Shown: positions 15,413 to 23,363, counted from the first letter of the stretch. The stretch is 45,242 nucleotides of DNA from Rhodocyclaceae bacterium (GCA_006218025.1 VBWA01000038.1:1-45242), one strand, 5' to 3'. Made by a program: numbers and translations. Notes: generated by a model not told the origin, from the letters alone.

Positions 15413-17062
15413 TCACGCCACCTTCTCGTTGTCCATCTTCTCGGCAATCGCCTCGCGCAAGGCGCGCTTGAGGATCTTGCCGACCGGGCTGAGCGGGAAT
15501 TCGCTCACCACCTCCAGCCGCTCCGGCAGCTTGAAGCTGGCGATGTTCTGCCGCCGCAGGAAGCCGATCAGTTCGTCGAATTCAAGGCCCTGTCCGTCCT
15601 TGGTGATGACGAAGGCGCAGGCCTTTTCGCCGAACACGGGGTCGGGCATCGCCACCAGGGTGACCGCCTTCACCCGGGGATGGGCGAAGATCAGGTTCTC
15701 GACTTCCTCGCAACTGATCTTCTCGCCGCCGCGGTTGATCAGATCCTTCTTGCGGCCCTCGGTAAAGACATAGCGGCCTTCCTTGCGCACGATGTCGCCC
15801 ATGCGATAGAAACCGTCGGGGGTGAAGGCCTCGACCTGCTTCTCGGGCGCGTTGTAGTAGCCGTGGATGGTGTAGGGACCACGCGTCGCCAGTTCGCCGG
15901 GAGTGCCGTCGGGAACCTCCTTGCCGTCGTCATCGAGCACCTTGATCTCGTCATCCTCGCAGACCGGCGCCCCGGAACTGTTCAGCAGCATCTCATCAGG
16001 CGCATCGAGCGGAACGATGTTGATCAGGCCCTCGGCCGTGCCATAGATCTCCTGGGGAGTGCAGCCGAAGCGGGCCCGCAGCCGGGTGCGCAGTTCGGGT
16101 GCCAAGCGGGCGCCACCGTTCTGGATCACCTCAAGCGACGACAAGTCGTAGTCGTCGGGAACCGGCGAATTGAGCCAGTTGGAGATCAGCGGCACGACCG
16201 CGGCGATCGCCGTCACCTTCTCGCGCTCGACCAGCGAAAACACGTCTGCCGCATCGCCCGAGGGCGCCAGCACGACCGTGCCGCCATGGTAGAAAGTGCC
16301 GAGCATGCCGGGCGAGGCCAGGTTGTAGTTGTGTCCGAGCGGCAGGATCGCCATGAACACGGTGTCTTCGCCGAAGCCGCCGACACGGCCGCAGAGCCGG
16401 GCGTTCAAAACGTAGTCGTCATGGGTGCGCGGTATCAGCTTGGAGAGCGAAGTCGTGCCGCCCGAGAGCAGCATGGTCGTCACTTCGGACGGATCGGGGC
16501 GACGTTGCGCCAGCGCCGCGCGGACCTCGTCCGCAGGCATCGGCGCGGCTATCATCGGGCGCAGGTCCTGCTGCCCCTCACCCGGCTCGCCGGCGACGAA
16601 CACGGCGCGCAAGGCGGGAAAATCGGCCTGAACCTCCGTCGCCATCGCACGATAATCGAAGGAGCCGATGCGATCCGGGATCACGTAGGCGACGGCACCC
16701 GAGGCCCGCACGAAGTGGCGGATTTCCGTGTGCCGATGGGCCCGCAGAGCCATGACGGGCACGGCGCCGATGCGCGTCAGCGCGAAGTAGGTGTGGACGA
16801 ACTCAGGGCCGTTGGGCAACTGCACGACAACGCGGTCAAGCGGCTGGATACCCGCCTCGAGGAAACGGCAGGCGAGGCGGTCGGAAATTTCAACCAGATC
16901 GCGATAGCTCAGGCGCAGATCGCCACTGACCAGGGCGGTCTTCCCGGGGTGACGCCCGGCGCTGCGCGCCAGCATTTCCGGGATGGTGATGCCTTCCCAC
17001 CAACCGCGGGCGCGGTAACGTTCCGCCAGATCGGCGGGCCAGGGCACACAGCCTTCGAGCAT
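15413..17062 (-). CDS. 2,3-Dihydroxybenzoate/salicylate-AMP ligase-like enzyme (DhbE/EntE/SdgA type)
   Basis: A 549-residue acyl-adenylating enzyme of the DhbE/EntE class. The N-terminus (PADLAERYRARGWWEGITI) and the P-loop LLSGGTTSLSKLIPRTHDDY are hallmarks of aryl-acid AMP ligases; QEIYGTAEGLIN, GRKKDLINRGGEKISCEEVE and the terminal SPVGKILKRALR lysine motif follow. In Streptomyces WA46 SdgA, an EntE-like ligase, starts salicylate breakdown through salicylyl-CoA and a flavin 5-hydroxylase; the gene order here, ligase then hydroxylase, parallels that route. Salicylate or 2-aminobenzoate are the likely substrates. ATG at 17060-17062 has AAGGAGGAG upstream. It is first in its operon, divergent from the NahR-like gene. 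Confidence 0.82.
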   Translation of the reverse strand: MLEGCVPWPADLAERYRARGWWEGITIPEMLARSAGRHPGKTALVSGDLRLSYRDLVEISDRLACRFLEAGIQPLDRVVVQLPNGPEFVHTYFALTRIGAVPVMALRAHRHTEIRHFVRASGAVAYVIPDRIGSFDYRAMATEVQADFPALRAVFVAGEPGEGQQDLRPMIAAPMPADEVRAALAQRRPDPSEVTTMLLSGGTTSLSKLIPRTHDDYVLNARLCGRVGGFGEDTVFMAILPLGHNYNLASPGMLGTFYHGGTVVLAPSGDAADVFSLVEREKVTAIAAVVPLISNWLNSPVPDDYDLSSLEVIQNGGARLAPELRTRLRARFGCTPQEIYGTAEGLINIVPLDAPDEMLLNSSGAPVCEDDEIKVLDDDGKEVPDGTPGELATRGPYTIHGYYNAPEKQVEAFTPDGFYRMGDIVRKEGRYVFTEGRKKDLINRGGEKISCEEVENLIFAHPRVKAVTLVAMPDPVFGEKACAFVITKDGQGLEFDELIGFLRRQNIASFKLPERLEVVSEFPLSPVGKILKRALREAIAEKMDNEKVA

Positions 17063-17136
17063 GGTTCTCCTCCTTCAAAACTCTGCCGGGTCGATCCCGG
17101 TCGTCCGGCACGAAATCCCTGCCGTGAGATGCACTT

Positions 17137-17198
17137 TATTCCTATACCGTTGGTCCTTCCAGCAAATAGCGGGAATAGAATCCATTCACATCATGAAT
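17137..17198. promoter_or_regulatory. LysR-type binding-site candidates in the ligase / NahR-like divergent region
   Basis: Two dyads lie between the divergent genes. TATTCC at 17137-17142 and GGAATA at 17172-17177 form a spaced inverted repeat. ATTCA-N5-TGAAT (17184-17198) covers the regulator's own start codon and resembles the NahR box (ATTCAC..TGAT). An autoregulatory plus activating arrangement would be usual for LysR proteins. The assignment is by eye only. Confidence 0.35.
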
Positions 17199-18095
17199 AT
17201 CTCCGATTTCGATCTGAACCTTCTTGTGGTCTTCGACGCCGTCATCACCGAGGGCGGCATCAGCCGCGCTGCCGATCGGCTGGACCTGTCCCAGCCGGCG
17301 GTCAGTAACGCCATGGCCCGACTGCGCAAGGCCACAGGCGACCGGCTGTTCGTTCGCATGGCAAACGGCATGGCGCCGACACCCTATGCGCTGCGCATCG
17401 CCGGTCCGGTCCGCCATGCACTGGCCACCATCCGTGACTCCCTGTCGGATAGCCAGGGGTTCGACGCTGCCACCGCGGAACGGAGCTTCGCTCTCTATCT
17501 GACCGACCTCGGCGAGGCATTTTTCCTGCCGCAACTGCTGGCCCGCCTCAGCCAGGTCGCGCCGGGGGTGCGCATCCGCACCCTGCCCATGCCGCCGGAG
17601 TCGGCCCAGGAAGCCTTGAAGAGCGGCGAAGTGGATCTGGCCGTCGGCAATCTGCCGGACTTCCGTACCGGCTTCTATCAGCAGCGACTGTTCCGCGAAC
17701 ATTACGTCTGCGCCGTGCGCCGCGACCACCCTGCGATCGGCGATCGCATCACATCCCGCCAGTTCGCCGCCGCCTCCCACGCCATCGTCACGCCGGCCGG
17801 AACCGGCCACGGCGTGATCGAGCGGAAACTGATCGAACACGGCCTGGAGAACCGCATCGTGCTGCGCGTGCAGAATTTTCTGGTGCTGCCGAGCATCGTC
17901 GCCACGACCAAGCTGATCGCCCTCGTGCCCCACAGTGTCGGCAGCCAGCTCTCGCGCAGCAACGACATCAAGCTGCTGCCGGTGCCGATTTCCATCCCCG
18001 CCTTCGACGTCAAGCAATGCTGGCATGAACGTTTTCATGACGACGAAGGAAACCGCTGGCTGCGAGAGCAATTCGCGGAACTGTTCACGAGCTAG
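17193..18095 (+). CDS. LysR-family transcriptional regulator, NahR-like
   Basis: A 300-residue LysR regulator. The winged HTH is at residues about 5-65 (DLNLLVVFDAVITEGGISRA, LSQPAVSNAMARLRKATGDRLF); the substrate-binding domain follows. The N-terminus MNISDFDLNLL and length 300 match the NahR/LinR/NodD-like subgroup, in which NahR responds to salicylate. The gene is divergent from the DhbE-like ligase and hydroxylase operon, so it probably activates that operon in response to salicylate, 2-aminobenzoate or their CoA esters. ATG at 17193 is preferred because upstream codons lack LysR similarity. The ribosome site is weak. Confidence 0.83.
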   Translation: MNISDFDLNLLVVFDAVITEGGISRAADRLDLSQPAVSNAMARLRKATGDRLFVRMANGMAPTPYALRIAGPVRHALATIRDSLSDSQGFDAATAERSFALYLTDLGEAFFLPQLLARLSQVAPGVRIRTLPMPPESAQEALKSGEVDLAVGNLPDFRTGFYQQRLFREHYVCAVRRDHPAIGDRITSRQFAAASHAIVTPAGTGHGVIERKLIEHGLENRIVLRVQNFLVLPSIVATTKLIALVPHSVGSQLSRSNDIKLLPVPISIPAFDVKQCWHERFHDDEGNRWLREQFAELFTS

Positions 18096-18107
18096 CTTCA
18101 AGCAAAG

Positions 18108-18128
18108 AGTCGGCGCTGGCGGGACGGC
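18108..18128 (+). repeat. 21-bp gene-end repeat AGTCGGCGCTGG, copy A
   Basis: AGTCGGCGCTGGCGGGACGGC starts 12 nt after the NahR-like stop. Related 21-mers occur at 2943-2963 (minus), 6090-6110, 18962-18982 and 23364-23384. The common form is AGTCGGCGCTGRYNNNACGGC. Four of the five lie at or beside gene ends. Confidence 0.55.
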
Positions 18129-18149
18129 AACATGAGTTCATCGGGCAAC

Positions 18150-18178
18150 TTGAATAATTATGGCTTTAAGTACATAAT
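18150..18178 (+). promoter_or_regulatory. Sigma-70 promoter of the higBA-like operon
   Basis: TTGAAT (18150-18155), a 17-nt spacer and CATAAT (18173-18178) make a near-consensus promoter. Transcription would start at about 18184-18185, at or next to the toxin ATG, leaving no 5' leader. Confidence 0.6.
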
Positions 18179-18184
18179 CCACGC

Positions 18185-18571
18185 ATGAGTTGGACCGTCC
18201 TCTTTCACGACGATTTTGCCGCCGAATTCGCGGCCCTGACCGAATCCTTGCAGGACGAGTTGCTGGCCCATGCCCTGCTGTTGCGAGATTTCGGCCCCGG
18301 CTTGGGGCGGCCGACCGTGGATACGCTGAAGGGCTCGAAGCACGCCAACATGAAGGAGTTGCGCTTTGGCTGGGGTGGCGAGGTATGGCGCGTGGTTTTT
18401 GCGTTCGACCCCGCGCGGCAGGCGATTTTGCTGGTGGGCGGCGACAAGGGTGGCGCGGATCAACGGCGCTTTTACAAACGATTGATTGCGTTGGCGGACG
18501 CGCGCTTTGATGCGCATCTGGTCACATTGGCCGCAACGAACAAGGAGCATCGACATGGCAAAAAAACTTGA
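18185..18571 (+). CDS. HigB/RelE-type toxin (phage Gp49-like family)
   Basis: A 128-residue protein of the RelE/HigB superfamily (Gp49-like branch), which cleaves mRNA at the ribosome. Typical segments are LLRDFGPGLGRPTVDTLKGSK, HANMKELRFGWGGEVWRVVFAFD and LLVGGDKGG, ending RFYKRLIALAD. It is followed by an overlapping XRE-family antitoxin, so toxin precedes antitoxin as in higBA. No ribosome site is seen before the ATG at 18185, and the promoter suggests a leaderless mRNA. The pair sits between the NahR-like regulator and the hydrolase and has no link to aromatic metabolism. Confidence 0.85.
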   Translation: MSWTVLFHDDFAAEFAALTESLQDELLAHALLLRDFGPGLGRPTVDTLKGSKHANMKELRFGWGGEVWRVVFAFDPARQAILLVGGDKGGADQRRFYKRLIALADARFDAHLVTLAATNKEHRHGKKT

Positions 18572-18896
18572 TCATCTGCTGGAGCGACTGCCGGCCAAGC
18601 GCCGCGCTGCCATTGAGGCGCGTGCGGGCGAACTGGCAACGCTGAAAGATTTGCGCCAAGCCGTGGCACAAACGCAGCAAGACCTTGCCGCCACGCTGGG
18701 GGTGGGGCAGGACACCATTTCGCGACTGGAAAAACGCAGCGACATGCTGCTCTCCACGCTGCGCCGCTATGTCGAGGCGATGGGCGGCAAGCTGGAACTG
18801 GTGGCGCAATTTCCCAACCGGCCACCGGTGGTCATCGACCATCTGGCCCCGACCGGCACAGCGCGCGAAGCGCATGGCGGCAAGGTGGCGGCCTGA
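18555..18896 (+). CDS. HigA-like antitoxin (XRE-family HTH)
   Basis: A 113-residue DNA-binding antitoxin. A coiled N-terminal segment (LLERLPAKRRAAIEARAGELATLKDL; short motif only) precedes the HTH: QDLAATLGVGQDTISRLEKR at about 44-63, then LSTLRRYVEAMGGKLELVAQFP, typical of HigA partners of Gp49-like toxins. It begins 17 nt before the toxin stop, with AAGGAG about 8 nt before the ATG, so antitoxin translation has a strong site while the toxin has none. It should neutralise the toxin and repress the shared promoter. A start at 18486 would read toxin codons out of frame and is rejected. Confidence 0.85.
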   Translation: MAKKLDHLLERLPAKRRAAIEARAGELATLKDLRQAVAQTQQDLAATLGVGQDTISRLEKRSDMLLSTLRRYVEAMGGKLELVAQFPNRPPVVIDHLAPTGTAREAHGGKVAA

Positions 18897-18955
18897 CGCC
18901 GACCCGACCAGGATAGATACCGTCGCTTCGCGGCGCGATCTGTCAGGCAGTCGAA

Positions 18956-19759
18956 TCAGAAAGTCGGCGCTGGCGCGACGGCGGTATCGACGCGGTCCGC
19001 GAAGCGACCGATCGCCTCGATCACCGCAAGCGTCTGATCGCGGTGCGGCGAGTGGCGGCAGTCCGCCAGCTTCAGCAGTTCGACGTCCGGCGAGGCCGTT
19101 GCCTGCGACGCGATCGCTTCGATCTGCGCCATGGTGCCGTACTCATCGTCTTCGCCCTGGATCGCCAGGATCGGACAGCGGATATGCGGCAGGCAGTCCT
19201 CGATATTCCATGCGCGAAAATCAGGATGCAGCCAGATGTCGTTCCAGCCGTAGAAAGTGCGCCTGACGTCGCGGTGGTACTTGGCGAGTTTGGCGGGCAG
19301 GTCCGTGGTTTCGAAGGCGACTTTGGCCGCCTCGATGCTGCGGATCGAAATGTCTTCCACGAAGCAGTGCGGCGCCATGACCACCAGGCCGGCGACATTG
19401 CTGCGGCTGTCTCCGGCATGCAGCAGGGCGATCGAGGCACCATCGGAATGCCCGACCAGAACCGGGTTCTCGATATCCAGTGCCGCCAGCAGTTCGGTCA
19501 GCGCCTCGCGTCCCTCGCGGTGCATGAAATCGGTCTCGAAAGCGGCCTCGAGGATATCTGACTGGCCATAGCCATAACGCGAATAGACCAGCGTCCGGCA
19601 ACCTGTGGCAGCGGCAAGCCGTTCCGGAAAGTCGCGCCACATTGCCACCGACCCCAGGCCCTCGTGCAGCAGCACCAGCGTCGGGCGGTTGATCTGGTGG
19701 GCGGGGATCAGCAGGTACTCGAGATTCCGCTCGCAGACCCGGACGAAACCTTTATGCAC
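18956..19759 (-). CDS. Alpha/beta-hydrolase fold protein
   Basis: A 267-residue alpha/beta hydrolase. The oxyanion region is LVLLHEGLGS, the nucleophile elbow GHSDGAS (Ser about 102), the acid region IQGEDDEYGT and the catalytic His in CRHSPHRDQ near residue 242. Family members include esterases, meta-cleavage-product hydrolases and thioesterases, so the substrate is unknown; the aromatic-acid transporter upstream suggests a role in that pathway. The start is GTG at 19757-19759 with GAGG almost touching it, a poor spacing; the palindromic element at 19766-19921 directly upstream may have altered the original start. Its last codons contain a copy of the AGTCGGCGCTGG repeat. Confidence 0.75.
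   Translation of the reverse strand: MHKGFVRVCERNLEYLLIPAHQINRPTLVLLHEGLGSVAMWRDFPERLAAATGCRTLVYSRYGYGQSDILEAAFETDFMHREGREALTELLAALDIENPVLVGHSDGASIALLHAGDSRSNVAGLVVMAPHCFVEDISIRSIEAAKVAFETTDLPAKLAKYHRDVRRTFYGWNDIWLHPDFRAWNIEDCLPHIRCPILAIQGEDDEYGTMAQIEAIASQATASPDVELLKLADCRHSPHRDQTLAVIEAIGRFADRVDTAVAPAPTF
18962..18982 (+). repeat. 21-bp gene-end repeat AGTCGGCGCTGG, copy B
   Basis: AGTCGGCGCTGGCGCGACGGC lies within the last codons of the alpha/beta hydrolase, on the strand opposite the gene. It differs from copy A only at two or three positions. Confidence 0.5.
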
Positions 19760-19765
19760 GCCTCA

Positions 19766-19921
19766 GAGCCCGTGAAGAAATCGTAGCGAGCGGGCCGCAG
19801 CGGGGTGCGGCCGGAGCGCAGCTACCGGAGCGTATGTATCTATACGTGAGGATAGCCGGGGTTGCCAAATGAGCCGCCCAAGCCCCGATCCGGCGCGCGC
19901 AGTAGATTTATTCACGGGCTC
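19766..19921. repeat. Palindromic (MITE/REP-like) element of about 156 bp
   Basis: The ends are near-perfect inverted repeats: GAGCCCGTGAAGAAATC (19766-19782) and GATTTATTCACGGGCTC (19905-19921), with one mismatch in 17. The interior is GC-rich and has no frame. The right arm touches the livF stop codon and the left arm lies just upstream of the hydrolase start. No transposase is encoded, so this is a non-autonomous element or a large hairpin. Confidence 0.7.
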
Positions 19922-20740
19922 TCAGACTCCGAGAAAACGGTGCATCAATTCTTGATTGTCCGAGAGCTCGCTGGAGTCTCCGGAAAATACCACCCTGCCC
20001 TTCACCAGCACCACGCTGCGATTCGCCAGCGCCATGACGGCAGCGTAATTCTTGTCCACGATCACCGTCGCGATGCCGGAAGCACGGATGGTCTTGATGA
20101 TGCTCCAGATTTCCCGGGCGATCAGCGGTGCCAGACCCTCGGTGGCTTCGTCGAGGATCAGCAGATCGGGGTTGGTCATCAGCGCGCGGCCGATGGTCAG
20201 CATCTGCTGCTCGCCGCCGGACAGCTGGGCGCCGCCGTTGCTCAAACGTTCGCCAAGCCGCGGAAAGGTGTGAATCACGCGATCGAAATCCCACTCGCGA
20301 CGACCGTCGACGCCGGCACGCGCCGCCATCACCAGGTTTTCGCGGACCGAAAGATTGGGGAAGATGCCGCGGCCTTCCGGCACATAGGCGATGCCACGGC
20401 GGGCGATGGCATGTGTCGCGGACTGCGTCATGTCCATGCCGCGGACCTTGACCATCCCCTCGCGCGGACGCACCAGGCCGAGCAGGGTCTTGAGCAGCGT
20501 GGTCTTGCCCATGCCGTTGCGCCCCATCAGGCCGATCGTTTCGCCCTTGCGCACGGAAAAATCCACGCCGTGAAGGATGTGGCTGACGCCGTAGAAAGTG
20601 TGCAGGCCGGTCGCCTCGATCAGCAGTTCAGTCGACGGGCCGCCCCTAGACTGAACAGTCACAGCCCGCGAGCGCAGCGAGCCGTGGTCACCCCCTTCCG
20701 CGGGAAGGGGGCTGGGGGGAAGGCCCTTCTGGTCAGTCAT
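19922..20740 (-). CDS. livF: Branched-chain-type ABC transporter ATP-binding protein LivF
   Basis: A 272-residue ABC ATPase of the LivF class. Walker A is MGRNGMGKTT, the signature LSGGEQQ, Walker B LLILDEATEG. The core begins at about residue 38 (LLIEATGLHTFYGVSHIL); the first 36 residues (GLPPSPLPAEGGDHG and following) are absent from typical LivF and are encoded by a hairpin repeat like those at other junctions of this region. ATG at 20738-20740 has GGAG about 9 nt upstream; an in-frame GTG at codon 27 is an alternative start. It overlaps livG by 8 nt. With livGMHK it should import aromatic acids or amino acids. Confidence 0.88.
   Translation of the reverse strand: MTDQKGLPPSPLPAEGGDHGSLRSRAVTVQSRGGPSTELLIEATGLHTFYGVSHILHGVDFSVRKGETIGLMGRNGMGKTTLLKTLLGLVRPREGMVKVRGMDMTQSATHAIARRGIAYVPEGRGIFPNLSVRENLVMAARAGVDGRREWDFDRVIHTFPRLGERLSNGGAQLSGGEQQMLTIGRALMTNPDLLILDEATEGLAPLIAREIWSIIKTIRASGIATVIVDKNYAAVMALANRSVVLVKGRVVFSGDSSELSDNQELMHRFLGV
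20663..20727. repeat. Hairpin repeat inside the 5' coding part of livF
   Basis: GCGAGCGCAGCGAGC is followed by CCCCCTTCCGCGGGAAGGGGG (20691-20711) and GGGGGGAAGGCCC. The order (GCGAAGCGAGC block, perfect GC-rich hairpin, G-rich tail) matches the elements at 27611-27751, 31891-32017 and 35914-36042, but here it is translated. Confidence 0.55.
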
Positions 20741-21494
20741 ACAGCAACTCCTCGCCGCCGAGATAGGCCAGCTGCACGGCCGGACTGGACCGCACCGCCT
20801 CCGGCGTACCGGATTCCAGCACTTCGCCGTTGACCATCACCGTGAGCCGGTGCGCCAGCGCGAATACCGCATCCATGTCATGTTCGATCAGCATGATGGC
20901 GTGGTCCGCCGTCAGCCCCTTGATCAGTTCCACCATGCGCTGCGACTCGTGCGGCCCCATGCCGGCGAGCGGTTCGTCGAGCAGCAGCAGGCGTGGCTGC
21001 GTCGCCAGACACATGGCGATTTCGAGCTGGCGCTGCTCGCCATGCGAGAGGGTAGCCGCGATGCGCCCGGCGCGATGGGTGAGGCCCGCTGCCGCCATCG
21101 CCTCTTCCGCCAGGCGGTTGATTTCGGCGTATCCCCCGGCCTGCTGAAAGACGCTCAACGCGTGCGGCGTGCGCGATTGAGCCGCGAGACGGCAATTCTC
21201 GAACACCGTGAAAGGCAGGAAGATGTTGGTCTTCTGATAACTGCGGCCGATGCCGAGACGCGAGATATGGTCGGAGGTGCAGCCCGCTATGTCGCGCCCC
21301 TCGAAAATCACCTCGCCCGAGGTCGGCGGCAGATCGCCGGACAACAGGTTGGTCAGCGTGGACTTGCCGGCGCCGTTGGGGCCGATCACGACATGGACTT
21401 CACCGACGAAAAGATCGAGCGACACGTCGCTGACCGCAACCAGGCCGCCGAAGCGCTTGGTCAGGGCTTTCGTGCGCAGGATGGGCTCACTCAT
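20733..21494 (-). CDS. livG: Branched-chain-type ABC transporter ATP-binding protein LivG
   Basis: A 253-residue ABC ATPase of the LivG class. Walker A is GPNGAGKST, the family-typical insert GIGRSYQKTNIFLPFTVFEN follows, the signature is LSHGEQ, Walker B is LLLLDEPLAGMG, and the switch His is in LIEHDMD. ATG at 21492-21494 is used: it begins 8 nt before the end of livM, and upstream residues in this frame are Arg/Ser-rich antisense of livM. It pairs with livF and the two permeases. Confidence 0.9.
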   Translation of the reverse strand: MSEPILRTKALTKRFGGLVAVSDVSLDLFVGEVHVVIGPNGAGKSTLTNLLSGDLPPTSGEVIFEGRDIAGCTSDHISRLGIGRSYQKTNIFLPFTVFENCRLAAQSRTPHALSVFQQAGGYAEINRLAEEAMAAAGLTHRAGRIAATLSHGEQRQLEIAMCLATQPRLLLLDEPLAGMGPHESQRMVELIKGLTADHAIMLIEHDMDAVFALAHRLTVMVNGEVLESGTPEAVRSSPAVQLAYLGGEELLYD

Positions 21495-22476
21495 CTGCGG
21501 CCTCCTCCGCCGGCTTGCGGCGGAACTTCTGCGCCAGGCCGGCGAGGCCCTGCGGCATGTAGAGGGCGACCAGCATGATAAAAATGCCCATCGCGAGTTG
21601 CCAATGCTTTGCGGCAATGCCGAACCAGGCCTGGTTGGACAGCACTTCCTGCAGCAGGACGAAGGCGAAGGCGCCGATCACCGACCCGTAAAGCGTGCCC
21701 ATGCCGCCAAGGATGACCATCATCAGCACTGCGCCCGACTGGTGCCAGGAGAGAATCTCCGGATTGACGAAGCCGTACTGCACGGCCGCCATGTAGCCGG
21801 CGAGGCCCGCCAGCGCACCCGACAGCGTGAAGCTGGCCAACTGGTACTTGAAGACCGGAAATCCGAGCGCGCGCATGCGATGCTCGTTCACCTTGATCCC
21901 CAGCAGAGCGCGGCCGAAGGTCGATCCGAGGATGCGATGCAGCAGCAGGTAAGTCGCTCCCGTCAGGATCAGCACCAGCCAGTAGAAATGCTCCAGCTTT
22001 TCCAGGTTGGCGACTTCGATCTCGCCCAGTTTCATCAGAGGCTTGGCATAGATGTAGATGCCGTCCGAACCGCCGCCGAGCTTGGTGTCGTGGAAGATGA
22101 AGAACAGCATCTGGGCAAACGCCAGCGTGACCATGATGAAGTAGATGCCGCGCGTGCGCAGCACCAGCGTGCCGGTGATCAGCGCGAACAGCGCGCAGAC
22201 CCCTATCGAGGCAGGCAGGGACCACCACAGGCTGACCGTCTCGTACTTCGGAGCCATCAGTGCCAGCGCATAGCCGGCAAGGCCGAAGTAGGCGGCATGG
22301 CCGAAGCTGACCAGCCCGGTATAGCCGACCAGCAAGTCGAGGCTCATGGCAAAGATGGCCAAGATCAGGACCTTGGTCAGCAACTGCATGTAGAAGGTGC
22401 TCTCGACCAGCGGAAACAGCGCCAGCAGGCCGACCACCAAGTACGGCAGATATTGTGTCAGGCGGGAATCTTTCAT
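21487..22476 (-). CDS. livM: Branched-chain-type ABC transporter permease LivM
   Basis: A 329-residue membrane protein with about nine or ten hydrophobic helices. LivM hallmarks are DLLVGYTGLVSFGHAAYFGLAG near the N-terminus, the long extracytoplasmic stretch around residues 115-150 with GGGSDGIY, and the coupling helix region HRMRALGFPVFKYQL, followed by GGMGTLYGSVIGAFAF. It forms the translocation pore with LivH. ATG at 22474-22476 follows livH by 4 nt. Confidence 0.9.
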   Translation of the reverse strand: MKDSRLTQYLPYLVVGLLALFPLVESTFYMQLLTKVLILAIFAMSLDLLVGYTGLVSFGHAAYFGLAGYALALMAPKYETVSLWWSLPASIGVCALFALITGTLVLRTRGIYFIMVTLAFAQMLFFIFHDTKLGGGSDGIYIYAKPLMKLGEIEVANLEKLEHFYWLVLILTGATYLLLHRILGSTFGRALLGIKVNEHRMRALGFPVFKYQLASFTLSGALAGLAGYMAAVQYGFVNPEILSWHQSGAVLMMVILGGMGTLYGSVIGAFAFVLLQEVLSNQAWFGIAAKHWQLAMGIFIMLVALYMPQGLAGLAQKFRRKPAEEAADE

Positions 22477-22480
22477 GCTC

Positions 22481-23347
22481 TCAGCTTCGCCCGAACAGGC
22501 CTTCCGGCCTCCACACCAGTACGATGGCCATCAGCACATAGACGATCATGCCCGCGACCTCGGGCACCAGCACCTGGCCGAAGGTCTCGGCCAGACCGAT
22601 GATCAGCGAGGCTGCCATGGCGCCTTTCACCGAGCCGATGCCTCCGATGACGACGACCACGAAGCAGATGATCAGCACCTGGCCGCCCATGTTCGGAAAC
22701 ACCGAGGACAGCGGCGCATTGATCATGCCGGCGAAAGCGGCCAGGGCGATGCCGAGCGCGAACACCAGCGTGTAGATCAGCTTGATGTCGATGCCCAGCG
22801 ACTGCACCATGTCGCGGTTGCTGGCGCCGGCGCGAATCATCATGCCCAGCCGCGTCTTCTGGATCAGGAAATAGAGTCCGGCCGCCAGCAGCAGGCAGAC
22901 GCCGGAAATCGCCAGGCGATAGACGGGATAGGAAAGGTTTTCGGTCAGCGGAATCGACGCGTTGAGCAGCGCCGGCACGGCGACGCCATGCACGTCATCG
23001 CCCCAGATCAGGCTGCGCAATTCCTCGAAAACCAGAATCAGGCCGTAGGTGAGCAGGACCTGATAGAGATGGTCTCGCTGATAGAGATGGCGGAACAACA
23101 GGCGTTCCAGGCCCATGCCGAGGATCACGGTGAGCGGAATGGCGAGCAGGATGGCAACCGTGAGGCTTCCGGTCATGCTGGACAGCGACCAGGCCAGATA
23201 GGCGCCGACCATGTAGAAGCTGCCGTGCGCCAGATTGATGATGCCCATGATGCCGAAGACCAGCGTCAGGCCGCTGGCCACCAGAAACAGCAGCAAGCCG
23301 TATTGCAGGCCGTTGAGCAACTGAATCAGAAAAAAGGCGAAATCCAT
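22481..23347 (-). CDS. livH: Branched-chain-type ABC transporter permease LivH
   Basis: A 288-residue permease with about eight hydrophobic helices. LivH motifs are QLLNGLQYGLLLFLVASGLTL at the N-terminus, GIINLAHGSFYMVGAYLAW, the coupling segment RAGASNRDMVQSLGI and VVVIGGIGSVKGAMAASLIIG. The start ATG is at 23345-23347. Unlike the tight livHMGF spacing, it is separated from livK by 92 nt holding a terminator and a 21-bp repeat. Confidence 0.9.
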   Translation of the reverse strand: MDFAFFLIQLLNGLQYGLLLFLVASGLTLVFGIMGIINLAHGSFYMVGAYLAWSLSSMTGSLTVAILLAIPLTVILGMGLERLLFRHLYQRDHLYQVLLTYGLILVFEELRSLIWGDDVHGVAVPALLNASIPLTENLSYPVYRLAISGVCLLLAAGLYFLIQKTRLGMMIRAGASNRDMVQSLGIDIKLIYTLVFALGIALAAFAGMINAPLSSVFPNMGGQVLIICFVVVVIGGIGSVKGAMAASLIIGLAETFGQVLVPEVAGMIVYVLMAIVLVWRPEGLFGRS

Positions 23348-23363
23348 TGGACAGGTTTTTAAA

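Noticed and set aside
19766-19921. The palindromic element as a small RNA gene
   Set aside because: No promoter or terminator could be placed; the paired ends alone fit a mobile or REP-like element better.
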